Shown here: piece after piece, positions 45,038 to 54,688 of the stretch
Position numbering within the stretch: the first letter of the stretch is position 1
Layout of the letters: each line of letters begins with the position of its first letter
Source of the DNA: Terrimonas sp.
GTDB lineage: Bacteria > Bacteroidota > Bacteroidia > Chitinophagales > Chitinophagaceae
DNA length: 64,000 nt
Assembly (NCBI RefSeq): GCF_003075435.1
Contig: NZ_QCZJ01000014.1
Span: 83,907-147,906 of the forward strand
Direction: 5' to 3'
The notes under the pieces: model-generated
The model's input: only the letters and a program-made list of their open reading frames with translations
What the model was told of the DNA's origin: nothing
The model's database searches: none
Made by a program: the position numbers and the translations under genes

Positions 45038-46492
45038 TTATAAACTCAACTTTCCCTGGTAAAAATCCAGTATTCGTGTACGGAAAATATATTCGTACCA
45101 GGTTTGGGTAAGGTTTAACCTTGCCCGGTCATAATTGTTTTTAGTGATCAGGTACTCTGTAGAAACAATCGTACCCAGGTTAAATCGTATTTCGGCTGAC
45201 CGGAATGACTCTTTATACTGGTTCACCTGTTCCAGTAATGCCTTGTATTTTTCGTAAGCAGATATCATGTCCTGGTGCGATTTTTCAATATTCTGCTTTA
45301 AAACAACCTTTGTTTGCTCGGCTTCGTAAGCAGCATAGCGGGAATTCAATTTCGCTTTTTTAACGTTGGTTGTTACGCGAAGATTATTAAAGATGGGGAT
45401 ATTCAGACTCAGCCCCACATAAGTACCCACATTATTTTTCATTTGTGTGTTGTATGATATTTTTTGGGGTGCGTAGTTTTGTTGTTGTGTCAGCACAGGG
45501 TTTTTAATATTGTTGATCGTTATATAATCACCCGTTTCCACTTCAGTAACTGTTGTTGGTGAAAGTGAGCTTGATACGCTGGAATAATTACTGTTCAAAC
45601 TTCCATTTAAGCGGAGTGAGGGATAATAGCCACTTTTTGCAACTGACAAACTCTTTGCTGCACTCTTTGCTCTTAAATCAACAGCTTTAACCTGTGCGAG
45701 ATTTTCCAGGGAAGATGCATACACCTGTTCTGCTGTTGCCGGGTATACTTCGAGTAAGGTTCCTTCTGATATTCTTTCTAACTGTATATTTTTATTATAC
45801 GGGATATTCATCAGCTGCGACAATTGCAATATAGCTGTTTGCAATGCATTGTATGCAGTAATGGTATTTATCTCATCACTTGCCATCTGACCTTTTAGAT
45901 CAGAAAGCAAATAACTTCCATTTACGCCTTTCTCCACCAATATCTCCATTCGTTCCACCTGCCTGCGGGTCACTTCCATTTGTTCAGACATGATGCGCCA
46001 GGTATCTTCATTATTTAAAATGGTTAAATAAGCCAGTATCACATCAAGTGTAAGCTTATCCTTCGATTGCTGCCATTCCATCTCACTGGCTCTGTAAGCA
46101 TATCCTGTTTGCTTAATAAGATTTTGCAGCTGCAATCCGCTGAATAATGTTATACCAGCATTTACACCCACATTGGAAGAAGCAAACTGTTGGTTGATAT
46201 ATGTATTCGTAAAAGGATCAATGGCGCGTCCCTGGTTCCAGCCATACCCCCAACTACCATTTACATCGGGCAATAAATTTGCTTTAGCCTGCTGCCAGTC
46301 TGCTTTTGCGGCATCTGCCAGCAGCCCGGTTTGCTTCACAGGTATATTGTTGGATAATGCCCTGTCAACACATTGTTTCAGGGTGAGTGTTGCAGCGCCT
46401 GTTGTGTCAGTTTGAGAAATTCCTTTAACAGCGAAAAGAACTATTACCAATCCAATAGCTGTTTTTTTTACTAATGCTTGCATTGCTTCCAT
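45038..46492 (-). CDS. TolC-family outer membrane efflux protein
   Basis: A 484-residue outer membrane factor. A signal peptide (about 1-26) precedes two repeated OEP domains, with LTLKQCVDRALSNNIPVKQT at the start and the second repeat beginning near 265 (NLAQVKAVDLRAKSAAKSLSVAKSGYYPSLRLNGS). Long helical coiled-coil stretches line the tunnel. It exports substrates across the outer membrane together with an inner-membrane pump. It starts 19 bases after the ABC ATPase gene; M4 is an alternative start. No membrane-fusion protein or permease gene is next to it. Confidence 0.9.
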   Translation of the reverse strand: MEAMQALVKKTAIGLVIVLFAVKGISQTDTTGAATLTLKQCVDRALSNNIPVKQTGLLADAAKADWQQAKANLLPDVNGSWGYGWNQGRAIDPFTNTYINQQFASSNVGVNAGITLFSGLQLQNLIKQTGYAYRASEMEWQQSKDKLTLDVILAYLTILNNEDTWRIMSEQMEVTRRQVERMEILVEKGVNGSYLLSDLKGQMASDEINTITAYNALQTAILQLSQLMNIPYNKNIQLERISEGTLLEVYPATAEQVYASSLENLAQVKAVDLRAKSAAKSLSVAKSGYYPSLRLNGSLNSNYSSVSSSLSPTTVTEVETGDYITINNIKNPVLTQQQNYAPQKISYNTQMKNNVGTYVGLSLNIPIFNNLRVTTNVKKAKLNSRYAAYEAEQTKVVLKQNIEKSHQDMISAYEKYKALLEQVNQYKESFRSAEIRFNLGTIVSTEYLITKNNYDRARLNLTQTWYEYIFRTRILDFYQGKLSL

Positions 46493-46511
46493 AATTTATA
46501 TCTCAAAGTCT

Positions 46512-47183
46512 TTATGCCTGTTCTTCAATTTTTCCATCGAGCAGGTTAATGATTCTTGAGCCGTATTCCGCGTTCTTTTCAGAGTGGGTAACCTGGATAA
46601 TGGTTACGCCATCTTCATTATTCAGTTTTTTGAAGAGTTTCATAATATCGTCTCCCTGTTTCGAATTAAGATTGCCTGTTGGCTCATCTGCCAGGATCAG
46701 TTTGGGTTTTGCTACCAGGGCCCGCGCTATGCCAACCAACTGTTGCTGCCCACCTGAAAGTTGGGTAGGAAACAAATCCTTTTTTCCCACGATCTGGAAA
46801 CGGTCAAGTATATCTGCCACAACAGCTTTGCGTTCAGAGGATTTCATATCCTGGTAAATAAGCGGGGTTTCTATATTTTCATACACGGTTAATTCATCAA
46901 TAAGATGATATGCCTGGAATACAAAGCCGATATATTTTTTGTATAACTGAGAACGCTGCTTTTCTTTGAGCAGGTGCACAGCTTCTCCCATAAAATAATG
47001 ATATCCTTCTGTAGGATCATCAAGCATACCAATAATATTGAGCAATGTTGATTTGCCTGAACCGGAGGGTCCCATAATTGAAACAAATTCGCCCTCATTT
47101 ATTTTACAATTGATATCTCTTAAAATATACGTTTTGGCACCGCCAACGTTCACTGTTTTTGAAATATTCCTGAGCTCAATCAT
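46512..47183 (-). CDS. MacB/LolD-type ABC transporter ATPase
   Basis: A 223-residue stand-alone ATP-binding subunit: Walker A GPSGSGKS, the Q-loop FQAYHLIDELTVYEN, signature LSGGQQQ, Walker B LILADEPTGNL and the switch His in VTHSE. Sequence type fits the MacB/LolD/YknY branch, which drives mechanotransmission rather than transport through a channel. It is followed by tolC on the same transcript. The expected FtsX-like permeases and adaptor protein are absent on either side, since the next upstream gene is a divergent esterase. Confidence 0.9.
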   Translation of the reverse strand: MIELRNISKTVNVGGAKTYILRDINCKINEGEFVSIMGPSGSGKSTLLNIIGMLDDPTEGYHYFMGEAVHLLKEKQRSQLYKKYIGFVFQAYHLIDELTVYENIETPLIYQDMKSSERKAVVADILDRFQIVGKKDLFPTQLSGGQQQLVGIARALVAKPKLILADEPTGNLNSKQGDDIMKLFKKLNNEDGVTIIQVTHSEKNAEYGSRIINLLDGKIEEQA

Positions 47184-47468
47184 TTTCTTTTTTTGTATAG
47201 ATGATAGAAAAATGCGGTTTATAAATCCAATATCGCCTGCATTATATAAAAATCAATGCCATACATTCAATTAGTTGAAAGTCAGTTTTTTAAAATCTCG
47301 CAATTTTTAAAACTGTACGCTTTTGATACAGTGAAAGTATGATTATGATACAATGCGCCCATCAGCAACATTTATATATTTTTAAAAACCTTCCGGATTT
47401 GGCTAATAATTAACGCATCATTAAAACGGGTTAGAATATATAACCATAACATTGGCTAAACTCCCGCT

Positions 47469-48332
47469 ATGCTTAAATTTTACTGCTCAGCTATTGTATT
47501 TTTATTTGCTTTTGGTTGTACGCAAAGTTTTAAAAAAGATGTACGGAGTACCGGTATTGATCAATTCAACTTTAAACATCAAATATACTCTTCATCAATA
47601 GAGGATTCGTTTTTTGTAAATATTCATTTACCTGATGACTATTATCAGCAAGACACCACTTACCCCGTGGTTTTTGTTCTTGATGCAAACCTATATTTCG
47701 ACATATATCGTGTTTTAGAAGATAAATATTCAGAAGTTGGGCTATTACCCAGGGTCATTCTTATTGGTGTGGGATATAAAGATTTTTACACAATGGATTC
47801 TTTAAGAAACAGAGATTATACTTACCCTGTGGCTATCCCGGAATATGAAATGACTACCAGCGGAGGTGCAGATAAATTTATAAGCTTTTTCAGGGAGCAA
47901 TTAACAGGAATGGTTGATAGCATTTACCATACAGATAAAAATAACCGCATTTTAATGGGGCATTCTCTTGGCGGATATTTTACGCTGTACAGCCTGTATC
48001 ATCAACTGTCATCTGATCAAAACCTGTTTTCAGGATATATTGCTGCAAGCCCTTCTACACACTATAATAACAACTATATCCTTACCAGTTTAGAAAAAAC
48101 AGAAAGCAATAGTAAGCATATCAAAGCCTATATAAGTTCCGGCGGGCTTGAAAATGACCTGTCCGATACATCCATGTGGCCTACAGCAAAGGTATTTGCA
48201 GCGCTGCAAACATCACTCCAAAAGAAAAATGCAGTGCAGCTCAAAACTGAAGTATACTCAAACCTTGGTCATATGGACACACAAATACCTTCTTTCATAA
48301 AAGGTCTTCAGTGGATGTTATTTTCAGAGTAA
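47469..48332 (+). CDS. Lipoprotein esterase (Fes/IroE/esterase D-like fold)
   Basis: A 287-residue alpha/beta hydrolase with a lipoprotein signal (FAFGC, Cys17). The first strand block VNIHLPDDYYQQDTTYPVVFVLDAN and nucleophile motif LMGHSLGGYF are typical of the YbbA/IroE/Fes-like esterases, which hydrolyse siderophore lactones or short esters; the His is in NLGHMDTQ. No siderophore gene is adjacent, so function is not assigned beyond esterase. Monocistronic. Confidence 0.8.
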   Translation: MLKFYCSAIVFLFAFGCTQSFKKDVRSTGIDQFNFKHQIYSSSIEDSFFVNIHLPDDYYQQDTTYPVVFVLDANLYFDIYRVLEDKYSEVGLLPRVILIGVGYKDFYTMDSLRNRDYTYPVAIPEYEMTTSGGADKFISFFREQLTGMVDSIYHTDKNNRILMGHSLGGYFTLYSLYHQLSSDQNLFSGYIAASPSTHYNNNYILTSLEKTESNSKHIKAYISSGGLENDLSDTSMWPTAKVFAALQTSLQKKNAVQLKTEVYSNLGHMDTQIPSFIKGLQWMLFSE

Positions 48333-48391
48333 CGTTAAAAGGAATATTTAATTTACCATAACTTCACGCCACGCTTAAAACAATTACTACT

Positions 48392-49435
48392 ATGAGCAAA
48401 AAGATAGATGCAATTAACTGGGGAAGTGTTGATGGTAAAGACGTGATGTTATATACGCTTACCAATAAGAACGGGATGACGGTGAAGATTATGAATTACG
48501 GGGGAACAATAGTAAGCATTAATGTTCCGGACAAGAATAATACATTCGAAAATATATTATTAACATTCGATTCGCTTGAAGGCTTTCTTCAAAAAGGAAA
48601 TCCCTGCTTTGGCTGCCTTGTAGGAAGATATGCAAACCGTATTGCAAATGCAGCATTCAGGTTGAATAATACAATTTACAAACTAGCGCCAAACAATAAT
48701 GGCAATACCCTGCATGGTGGCTTAAAAGGGTATGATAAAGTAGTTTGGGACGCAACTCCTTTACCCGGCAGTAACAGCATAAAATTATCTTATTACAGCC
48801 CGGATGGTGAAGAAGGTTTTCCCGGAAACCTTACCGTAGATGTAGTATACCAGCTAACAGATGACAATGCCATAAGAATAGATTACGCTGCAACTACAGA
48901 TGCCGATACTCCGGTTAATTTTACCAATCACGCTTATTTCAACTTATCGGGCGGCGCAGATGCAGATATCCTTGACCACGAACTAACGCTTACGGCAACT
49001 CGCTATACAGAGGCTGATGATAAGCTTATACCTACCGGGCGCTTGCTTAATGTAAAAAACACACCGCTTGATTTCACTACTCCAAAAAAGGTTGGTAAGG
49101 ATATTGCTGATATTCAACCGGGTTATGATCACAACTTTGTGCTGGATAATGAAACCGGCATCCTGAAAAATACCGGATCACTTTATCATGCTAAAAGCGG
49201 ACGTTATATGCAGGTGGCTACCACGCAACCTGGTGTACAATTGTATACAGGCAACTTTTTAAACGGGAGTTTAAAACATACACCAGGTGGTGCAATATAT
49301 CATAAGCATGCAGGGCTTTGCCTCGAAACCCAGCACTATCCTGATTCACCTAATCAACCATCATTTCCTGATACAATATTAAAACCGGGAGAAAAATTTC
49401 ACCATACCACGGTATATAGTTTTTCGGTAAAGTAG
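48392..49435 (+). CDS. galM: Aldose 1-epimerase (galactose mutarotase)
   Basis: A 347-residue galactose-mutarotase-fold enzyme converting alpha and beta anomers of aldoses. Motifs: YGGTIVSINVPDK, the substrate Arg in GRYANRI, NTLHGGLKGYDKVVWDA, catalytic His in TNHAYFNLSG, GYDHNFVLD, and the catalytic Glu in CLETQHYPDSPNQP. No signal peptide is evident, so it is cytosolic. Sugar released by local arabinosidases could be a substrate, but galactose and glucose are equally likely. It follows the esterase gene by 59 bases on the same strand. Confidence 0.92.
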   Translation: MSKKIDAINWGSVDGKDVMLYTLTNKNGMTVKIMNYGGTIVSINVPDKNNTFENILLTFDSLEGFLQKGNPCFGCLVGRYANRIANAAFRLNNTIYKLAPNNNGNTLHGGLKGYDKVVWDATPLPGSNSIKLSYYSPDGEEGFPGNLTVDVVYQLTDDNAIRIDYAATTDADTPVNFTNHAYFNLSGGADADILDHELTLTATRYTEADDKLIPTGRLLNVKNTPLDFTTPKKVGKDIADIQPGYDHNFVLDNETGILKNTGSLYHAKSGRYMQVATTQPGVQLYTGNFLNGSLKHTPGGAIYHKHAGLCLETQHYPDSPNQPSFPDTILKPGEKFHHTTVYSFSVK

Positions 49436-49495
49436 GCATGCGCAGCCATTTATTGTACCCATATACAACCCGGTAAATATTTTTATGGATTTGGT

Positions 49496-49503
49496 TATCT
49501 TTG
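49496..49503 (+). promoter_or_regulatory. Bacteroidota -7 box, near-leaderless, for mtaB
   Basis: TATCTTTG (exact TAnnTTTG) ends 7 bases before the ATG at 49511. Confidence 0.5.
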
Positions 49504-49510
49504 CGCCCTT

Positions 49511-50782
49511 ATGCAGGCGGCAAGAACAGTAGCTTTTCACACATTGGGTTGTAAACTAAACTATTCTGAAACTTCAACGCTTTCCAGGATACTGGAAAAA
49601 GAAGGTTTTCAGAAAAAAGAGTTTGATGATATTGCCGATGTATATGTAATCAATACCTGCTCTGTAACCGATAATGCGGATAAGGAATGCCGGCAGATCG
49701 TTCGGCGCATTCAAAGAAAATCCCCGGAAAGTTTTGTAGTAATAACAGGTTGCTATGCGCAGCTAAAACCCAAAGAAATCGCGGAAATAGAGGGGGTTGA
49801 CCTGGTGCTGGGCGCAGCGGAAAAGTTTAATATTGCCGCTCATTTAAAGGAATTATCAAAAGGCGATTCTACCAGAATTTCAAGTTGTGATATTGAAGAT
49901 GTTAACAGCTTCCACAGCTCATATTCGTTGCACGACAGAACACGTACTTTTTTAAAAGTGCAGGATGGCTGCGATTATAGCTGTTCTTTCTGCACTATTC
50001 CCATGGCAAGGGGGAAAAGCCGCAGCGACAGTATTGAAAACGCTGTCGCCAATGCAAAGGAACTCGCAGCCGCAGGTGTAAAGGAAATTGTATTGACAGG
50101 TGTAAACCTTGGCGACTTTGGCATAGCCGAAGCAGGATCAAAAAAGAAAGAAAACTTTTTTCAACTCATTCAGCAACTCGACGAGGTTGAAGGCATTGAG
50201 CGGTTCAGGATATCTTCGATAGAACCGAACCTTTTGACCAATGATATCATAAAATTTGTTTCGGGCAGTAAACGCTTTATGCCGCATTTTCATATTCCGT
50301 TGCAAAGCGGCTCAGACAGGATATTAGGATTAATGCGGAGAAGATATAAACGTTCACTGTATGCTGAACGTGTGGAAACGATAAAAGCGCTTATGCCCCA
50401 CTGTTGTATTGGCGTTGATGTGATTGTTGGTTTTCCCGGCGAAACGGATGAAGATTTTAAAACAACTTTTGATTTTCTGCATAGTCTTGATATTTCATAC
50501 CTGCATGTATTTACCTATTCAGAAAGAGATAACACTGCCGCACTTGATATAAAACCCTCAGTTCCGGTTAATGTACGGCATACGCGCAATAAAACCCTCC
50601 GCAATCTCTCGTACATGAAGATGCAGCATTTTACTTCTTTGCATGCAGGCGAAAAACGCCCGGTGCTTTTTGAAGCGTTTAATAAAAACGGTATGATGGA
50701 AGGATATACTGATAACTATATCAGGATTGCAATTCCTTATCGCCGGGAACTTACCGATTGTATTACCGACTGGACCATTTAA
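49511..50782 (+). CDS. mtaB: tRNA t6A37 methylthiotransferase
   Basis: A 423-residue radical-SAM methylthiotransferase. The UPF0004 domain shows HTLGCKLNYSE, VINTCSVTDNADKECRQ and ITGCYAQ (three cysteines for the auxiliary cluster); the radical-SAM CxxxCxxC is CDYSCSFC; IPLQSGSDRILGLMRRRY follows. HTLGCKLN and SVTDNADKE with an expected C-terminal TRAM-like part point to MtaB (2-methylthio of threonylcarbamoyl-A37) rather than MiaB or RimO. The MiaB gene is separately present at 60237. Cytosolic tRNA modification. Confidence 0.9.
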   Translation: MQAARTVAFHTLGCKLNYSETSTLSRILEKEGFQKKEFDDIADVYVINTCSVTDNADKECRQIVRRIQRKSPESFVVITGCYAQLKPKEIAEIEGVDLVLGAAEKFNIAAHLKELSKGDSTRISSCDIEDVNSFHSSYSLHDRTRTFLKVQDGCDYSCSFCTIPMARGKSRSDSIENAVANAKELAAAGVKEIVLTGVNLGDFGIAEAGSKKKENFFQLIQQLDEVEGIERFRISSIEPNLLTNDIIKFVSGSKRFMPHFHIPLQSGSDRILGLMRRRYKRSLYAERVETIKALMPHCCIGVDVIVGFPGETDEDFKTTFDFLHSLDISYLHVFTYSERDNTAALDIKPSVPVNVRHTRNKTLRNLSYMKMQHFTSLHAGEKRPVLFEAFNKNGMMEGYTDNYIRIAIPYRRELTDCITDWTI

Positions 50783-50861
50783 AATTAGCTTGCTGTAAAC
50801 TTTTTTGTGATTACATTGCGTGCATCATGTAAAAAATGGCTGAATGCCGGGAAGTCTGGAG

Positions 50862-51152
50862 ATGAAAAAATTTCAGGTGACGATACAGTTTACAATGGAT
50901 GATGATTTCATGTCGCTTATTCCAAAACACAGGGAATATATCAATACTTTAATAGAGTCGGGTATTATTGATCATTATGTAGTAACCATGGAATCGCAGC
51001 ATGTCTGGATAACGATGTCTGCTAAAAATAAAAGAGAAGTAAAAAAACATCTCAGTGGTTCGCCTATACACAAATACTGGACTTTTGTTATAGAGGAATT
51101 GGTAGTGGTAGACGGGCAGTTATACAGGCTACCGGCAGTACAACTGAATTAA
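50862..51152 (+). CDS. Small YCII/muconolactone-isomerase-like protein
   Basis: About 96 residues from ATG 50862 (MKKFQVTIQFTMDDDFMSLIP); the frame opens earlier at 50844 with a weaker start. The ferredoxin-like alpha+beta layout, the HREYINTLIESGIIDHYVV helix-strand and the closing FVIEELVVV resemble YCII-related and muconolactone isomerase-like dimers. Activity unknown. It sits 79 bases after mtaB and may be co-transcribed. Confidence 0.65.
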   Translation: MKKFQVTIQFTMDDDFMSLIPKHREYINTLIESGIIDHYVVTMESQHVWITMSAKNKREVKKHLSGSPIHKYWTFVIEELVVVDGQLYRLPAVQLN

Positions 51153-51284
51153 AAGTTAAAGCAAGTATCCCGCTACCAGTCATATCTGCAACTCTTACTA
51201 TCTGAAAATATCACATAAGTTTTACAAAAAATTTAAATTGCCTTTGTTTCAGGATCTTACTATTGCCATTCCATAACTTAAACA

Positions 51285-52391
51285 ATGAGATTATTCATAT
51301 TGAGTGTTCTATTAGTATCATCTGCTTTTTCAAAAGGGCAAAATAATTTAAAACAGGTAGACCACCTGCTGGATGCTATATTTCCTGAAGATCAGCCTGG
51401 TATTGCCGTAGCAATAGTAAAGGATGATAAAACTATTTTTTCCAGGGGGTATGGCATATCCAATATTATTACTAAAAGCAAAATAACAGCAACTACTAAT
51501 TTCAATATCGCTTCACTAACCAAACAGTTCACTGCTGCAGGTATGCTTTACCTGCAGAAAAAGGGAGTGCTGGATATAAATCAAAGCATTGATCATTATT
51601 TTCCTGATATGAACAGGAATGTGTCTGAAAAGGCTACACTTCTTCAATTGCTCACACACAGATCCGGCATTATAGATCATTATGATTTTGTGCAGGTTGA
51701 AAAGGGAAAACACGGCTATGCCCGGCAGGTATATGAAGCCATTAAAAACAAAGACAGCCTTTATTTTACTCCGGGCAGTTCATTCCGGTACAGCAATACG
51801 GCTTATTGCCTGGCGGGACTTATACTGGAAAAAATCAGCGGGAAAACGTATAAAGATTTCATCAGGCAAACTTTTTTTATACCTCTTGCTATGAATCATA
51901 GCACAGTCTGGAACGAGCAGGAAAAGATTTATAATGCAGCCACTGGTTATGATAAGGACAGCACCACAGGACAATTTATAAAATCACAAGCCGAAGAACA
52001 TGTTTTCTTTTCAACAGAAGGTGATGGCGCGATTTACACTTCCGTTAAAGACTATGCAAAATGGTTTCAAAGTTTACAGCATGCTTCTATATTGAGCCAA
52101 AAAGATATTGCCCTGGCCCGCTCTATACAAAATCCTGTTCCTGATCAAACCGGGGTAGGATATGGCTTTGGCTGGTTTGTCAATGCCCGGCAGCAACCTG
52201 CTTATATTTATCATAGTGGCGGTAATGGCGGGTTCAGGACCTATAGCTTTTCTATTCCCGCATTGAATTATCTCGTAGTGATATTTGCCAACAGAAGCGA
52301 TATCAATATTGAACAGGTAGTTATGCAGATCAACCAAATATTATTCCCGGATTTACCACCTTTGGTTCCTGTTGAGGTATTGACATCATAA
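51285..52391 (+). CDS. Secreted beta-lactamase-family serine hydrolase
   Basis: A 368-residue S12-family protein with a signal peptide (about 1-18, SKGQ). Motifs: SLTKQFT (Ser-x-x-Lys), Tyr motif YSNTAYC, third motif HSGGNGG. It resembles the paralogue at 16373 but lacks that protein's C-terminal beta extension. A one-mismatch box TGCCTTTG at 51239 precedes it. Function limited to peptide or ester hydrolysis in the periplasm. Confidence 0.82.
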   Translation: MRLFILSVLLVSSAFSKGQNNLKQVDHLLDAIFPEDQPGIAVAIVKDDKTIFSRGYGISNIITKSKITATTNFNIASLTKQFTAAGMLYLQKKGVLDINQSIDHYFPDMNRNVSEKATLLQLLTHRSGIIDHYDFVQVEKGKHGYARQVYEAIKNKDSLYFTPGSSFRYSNTAYCLAGLILEKISGKTYKDFIRQTFFIPLAMNHSTVWNEQEKIYNAATGYDKDSTTGQFIKSQAEEHVFFSTEGDGAIYTSVKDYAKWFQSLQHASILSQKDIALARSIQNPVPDQTGVGYGFGWFVNARQQPAYIYHSGGNGGFRTYSFSIPALNYLVVIFANRSDINIEQVVMQINQILFPDLPPLVPVEVLTS

Positions 52392-52427
52392 TTTAACAGA
52401 GGGATGATATGCGCAAGAAGCATGTAG

Positions 52428-52550
52428 ATAAAATATCGAGAAGTTGTCAGGCGTCCTAAGCAAATGATACAAGACTCCCTGAATACTATCCGTACTGAAG
52501 CCATTCAATTTTGTAAATTGGAAAAATTGTTAGAAGCTGTTTTAAAATGA
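52428..52550 (+). pseudogene. Short relic of an unrecognised coding region
   Basis: A 40-codon open frame (EVVRRPKQMIQDSLNTIRTE and further IQFCKLEKLLEAVL) between TAG (52425-52427) and TGA (52548-52550) has strong helical protein character but only an internal ATG at 52464. It looks like the C-terminal end of a larger lost gene, or a 28-residue small protein. Family not recognised. Confidence 0.3.
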
Positions 52551-52617
52551 TTGTAAGAGATTTTTGATATAATGTATTGCGTACATAATTGTCACGAATA
52601 ATTCCGGTGTAACAATC

Positions 52618-52722
52618 CCGTTATTTCACAGAGACACACGAAGCGTATACAAAGTTCCGCAAAGAAGAGAATACTAAAATGCTCTGTGTAACTTTGTGTA
52701 TTCTTTGTGGCTCTTTGTGTGG
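52618..52722. repeat. CACAGAG/CTTTGTG imperfect inverted repeat
   Basis: The left arm (CACAGAGACACACGAAG..ACAAAGTTCCGCAAAGAA) is matched imperfectly by the reverse complement of the right arm (CTCTGTGTAACTTTGTG..TCTTTGTGGCTCTTTGTG). Arms about 40 bases. Looks like a REP- or MITE-type element of the kind scattered in Bacteroidota intergenic DNA. Confidence 0.6.
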
Positions 52723-52868
52723 CAAACACTGTCTCGCCGCGGCTAAACACACAGAGCTGTTTGAAATATGAGAATACGGCACTCAGCCTGATGAAACAAC
52801 TATTAAACAATTATTTCCGATGCTTGCACAATAGTTTATAACTGCTGGGAGCTCTACAAGAGCAGGAA

Positions 52869-54599
52869 TTATTCTTTATTCATCTCTCCGATCTTCATTT
52901 TAGCTGCTTTTATTTCAGCAGGCGTGGGTGTTTGCTTCCATGAATTATCATATGGTTTGAAAGATGCTTTATCAAACAATTGCTGCAATGAGATTTTTCC
53001 ATCTATATAATCAGCCAGGGCTGTAAATGCTTTTTTATGCTCTTTTTTCAGAATTAGCAAACATGCATTAGTTCCGGCTTTGGCGGCTATAGGTACACCA
53101 CCGCCCAGCTCAGCCCAATGCCCTCCGAGTAAAAGGTTTTTTACAGGTGTTTGATAGTGGGCAATTTTATCCTGCATATTCTTTCTGCCGGGCTTTGCGC
53201 CCATCATAGTGCCGTTTTTATTACCGGTATAACGGTAATGGGTAACCGGTGTTGCCACATCATAAAAAAGAATATGAGCACGTAAGGTTGGCGCTATAGC
53301 TTTTTCTACCCTGCTGATAATTATTTCAGCTATTTCTTTTTTAAGATTACGATAGGCTTCGTTGCGTATATATTCACCTTTATCATTGCGTGTAGTAAGC
53401 CAGTTGTTTTTATAATCCATTACAGCGGGCATAAATAAAGCCAGGGTGCCGCAACCTTCCGGCGCTAAAGATTTGTCACGGCAGGATGGCGGCAGAATAG
53501 TAATTTCCGCAGTATGCGGGTCACCGTTATTATGTGCATCAAATGGGCTGGTCTCGTCAACCAGGTGAACCAGTTCCTCACCCAAGCCCAAAGATTCTAC
53601 CGTACAATCAAGCGCTATGGAAATGGTTAAAGAAGAACTGTATAATTCAGCCTGCCTGAGCTTATGCTTTAGCTTTTCGGGAACAATATGCGCCGGCAGC
53701 ATTCTTTCGTATAATGTTTCTATATCACATGCCGCTATTACATACTTGCTGCAGAGTTGCCTGATCTCCCCTCTGCGGCTTATTTCAACCCCTGTGCAAA
53801 TATTATCATTCACCAGAATCTTTTCAACGCAACATTGAGTCATTACATGATTTCCATAATATTCAATTATGTGTTGCAGCCACATGGGTATTACCTGCCC
53901 ACCACCTTTGGGGGGACACTGAAAGTCGTTGGCATAAGACCAGCCTATTGGCACCATACAACCAATCAGCTCCGTTTCCGAAGCAAACATCTTATGCAGT
54001 TTTTCATCTTTAAAAAATTTGCTTAAACCTCTTTTCAATCCCATCTCCCCGCTATAAGACACAAAGGGTATAAATGGCATCACCACTTTGAGCAGGTTTA
54101 TCTTACTCCATATTTTATCCGGGAAATTCATCGTTTCTTCAGACCTGAATATGCTGCTTAGCTTATTAAGGGAAGCGCCGATTCTTTTTGCGCACCGGAA
54201 AAAACGTGTAAGCCCTTCTTTTTCATGGGGGAAATCTTTGATAAGCTGATCGCGTAATTCATCAGGGTTGTTGGTTAAAAGGTAATCAAAACCATTGCCT
54301 TTATATCTTCGTGTACGCTCCAGCGTTATAGCCCTGGGAAAGTCATCTCCCAATACCCTGAATATTTTTGTTACAGCGCCCTGCTCATTGTACTGGTTTA
54401 ACCAATGTATAGCAGTATCGAATATAAAATCTTTGCGTCTGAACCCGGCGAGATAACCGCCTGCATGAGGTTCTTTTTCGAGTATACAAACAGAGAATCC
54501 GCATTTGCTTAATAATGCGCCGGCTGTGAGCCCTCCTACACCAGCGCCTATTATAATTACATCGTAAAATTCGTTAAAGGATTTTCCGGGCTGTTTCAT
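52869..54599 (-). CDS. CrtI/retinol-saturase-like FAD oxidoreductase
   Basis: A 576-residue flavoprotein of the phytoene desaturase superfamily. The N-terminal YDVIIIGAGVGGLTAGALLS with LEKEPHAGGYLAGF binds FAD; the C-terminal NLLLGGHWAELGGGVPIAAKAG is the second FAD contact. The long middle insertion with RRYKGNGFDYLLTNNP resembles all-trans-retinol saturase and carotenoid isomerase relatives more than classical CrtI. Substrate probably a polyene or another lipid. No other carotenoid gene (crtB, crtY, crtZ) is near. Monocistronic. Confidence 0.82.
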   Translation of the reverse strand: MKQPGKSFNEFYDVIIIGAGVGGLTAGALLSKCGFSVCILEKEPHAGGYLAGFRRKDFIFDTAIHWLNQYNEQGAVTKIFRVLGDDFPRAITLERTRRYKGNGFDYLLTNNPDELRDQLIKDFPHEKEGLTRFFRCAKRIGASLNKLSSIFRSEETMNFPDKIWSKINLLKVVMPFIPFVSYSGEMGLKRGLSKFFKDEKLHKMFASETELIGCMVPIGWSYANDFQCPPKGGGQVIPMWLQHIIEYYGNHVMTQCCVEKILVNDNICTGVEISRRGEIRQLCSKYVIAACDIETLYERMLPAHIVPEKLKHKLRQAELYSSSLTISIALDCTVESLGLGEELVHLVDETSPFDAHNNGDPHTAEITILPPSCRDKSLAPEGCGTLALFMPAVMDYKNNWLTTRNDKGEYIRNEAYRNLKKEIAEIIISRVEKAIAPTLRAHILFYDVATPVTHYRYTGNKNGTMMGAKPGRKNMQDKIAHYQTPVKNLLLGGHWAELGGGVPIAAKAGTNACLLILKKEHKKAFTALADYIDGKISLQQLFDKASFKPYDNSWKQTPTPAEIKAAKMKIGEMNKE

Positions 54600-54688
54600 T
54601 GCAGAAAATTACTAAACGGTTTTGAAAGGACGGGTATAAAAAAGAAAATTTGTTTATTTATATAGCTGTATTTATTTGAAAACAGCAC

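Larger units (their letters stand above)
52392..52868. other. 477-base spacer with a gene relic and a CACAGAG repeat
   Basis: Contains the short plus-strand relic at 52428-52550 and the imperfect inverted repeat at about 52618-52722. No intact gene was seen. Confidence 0.55.
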
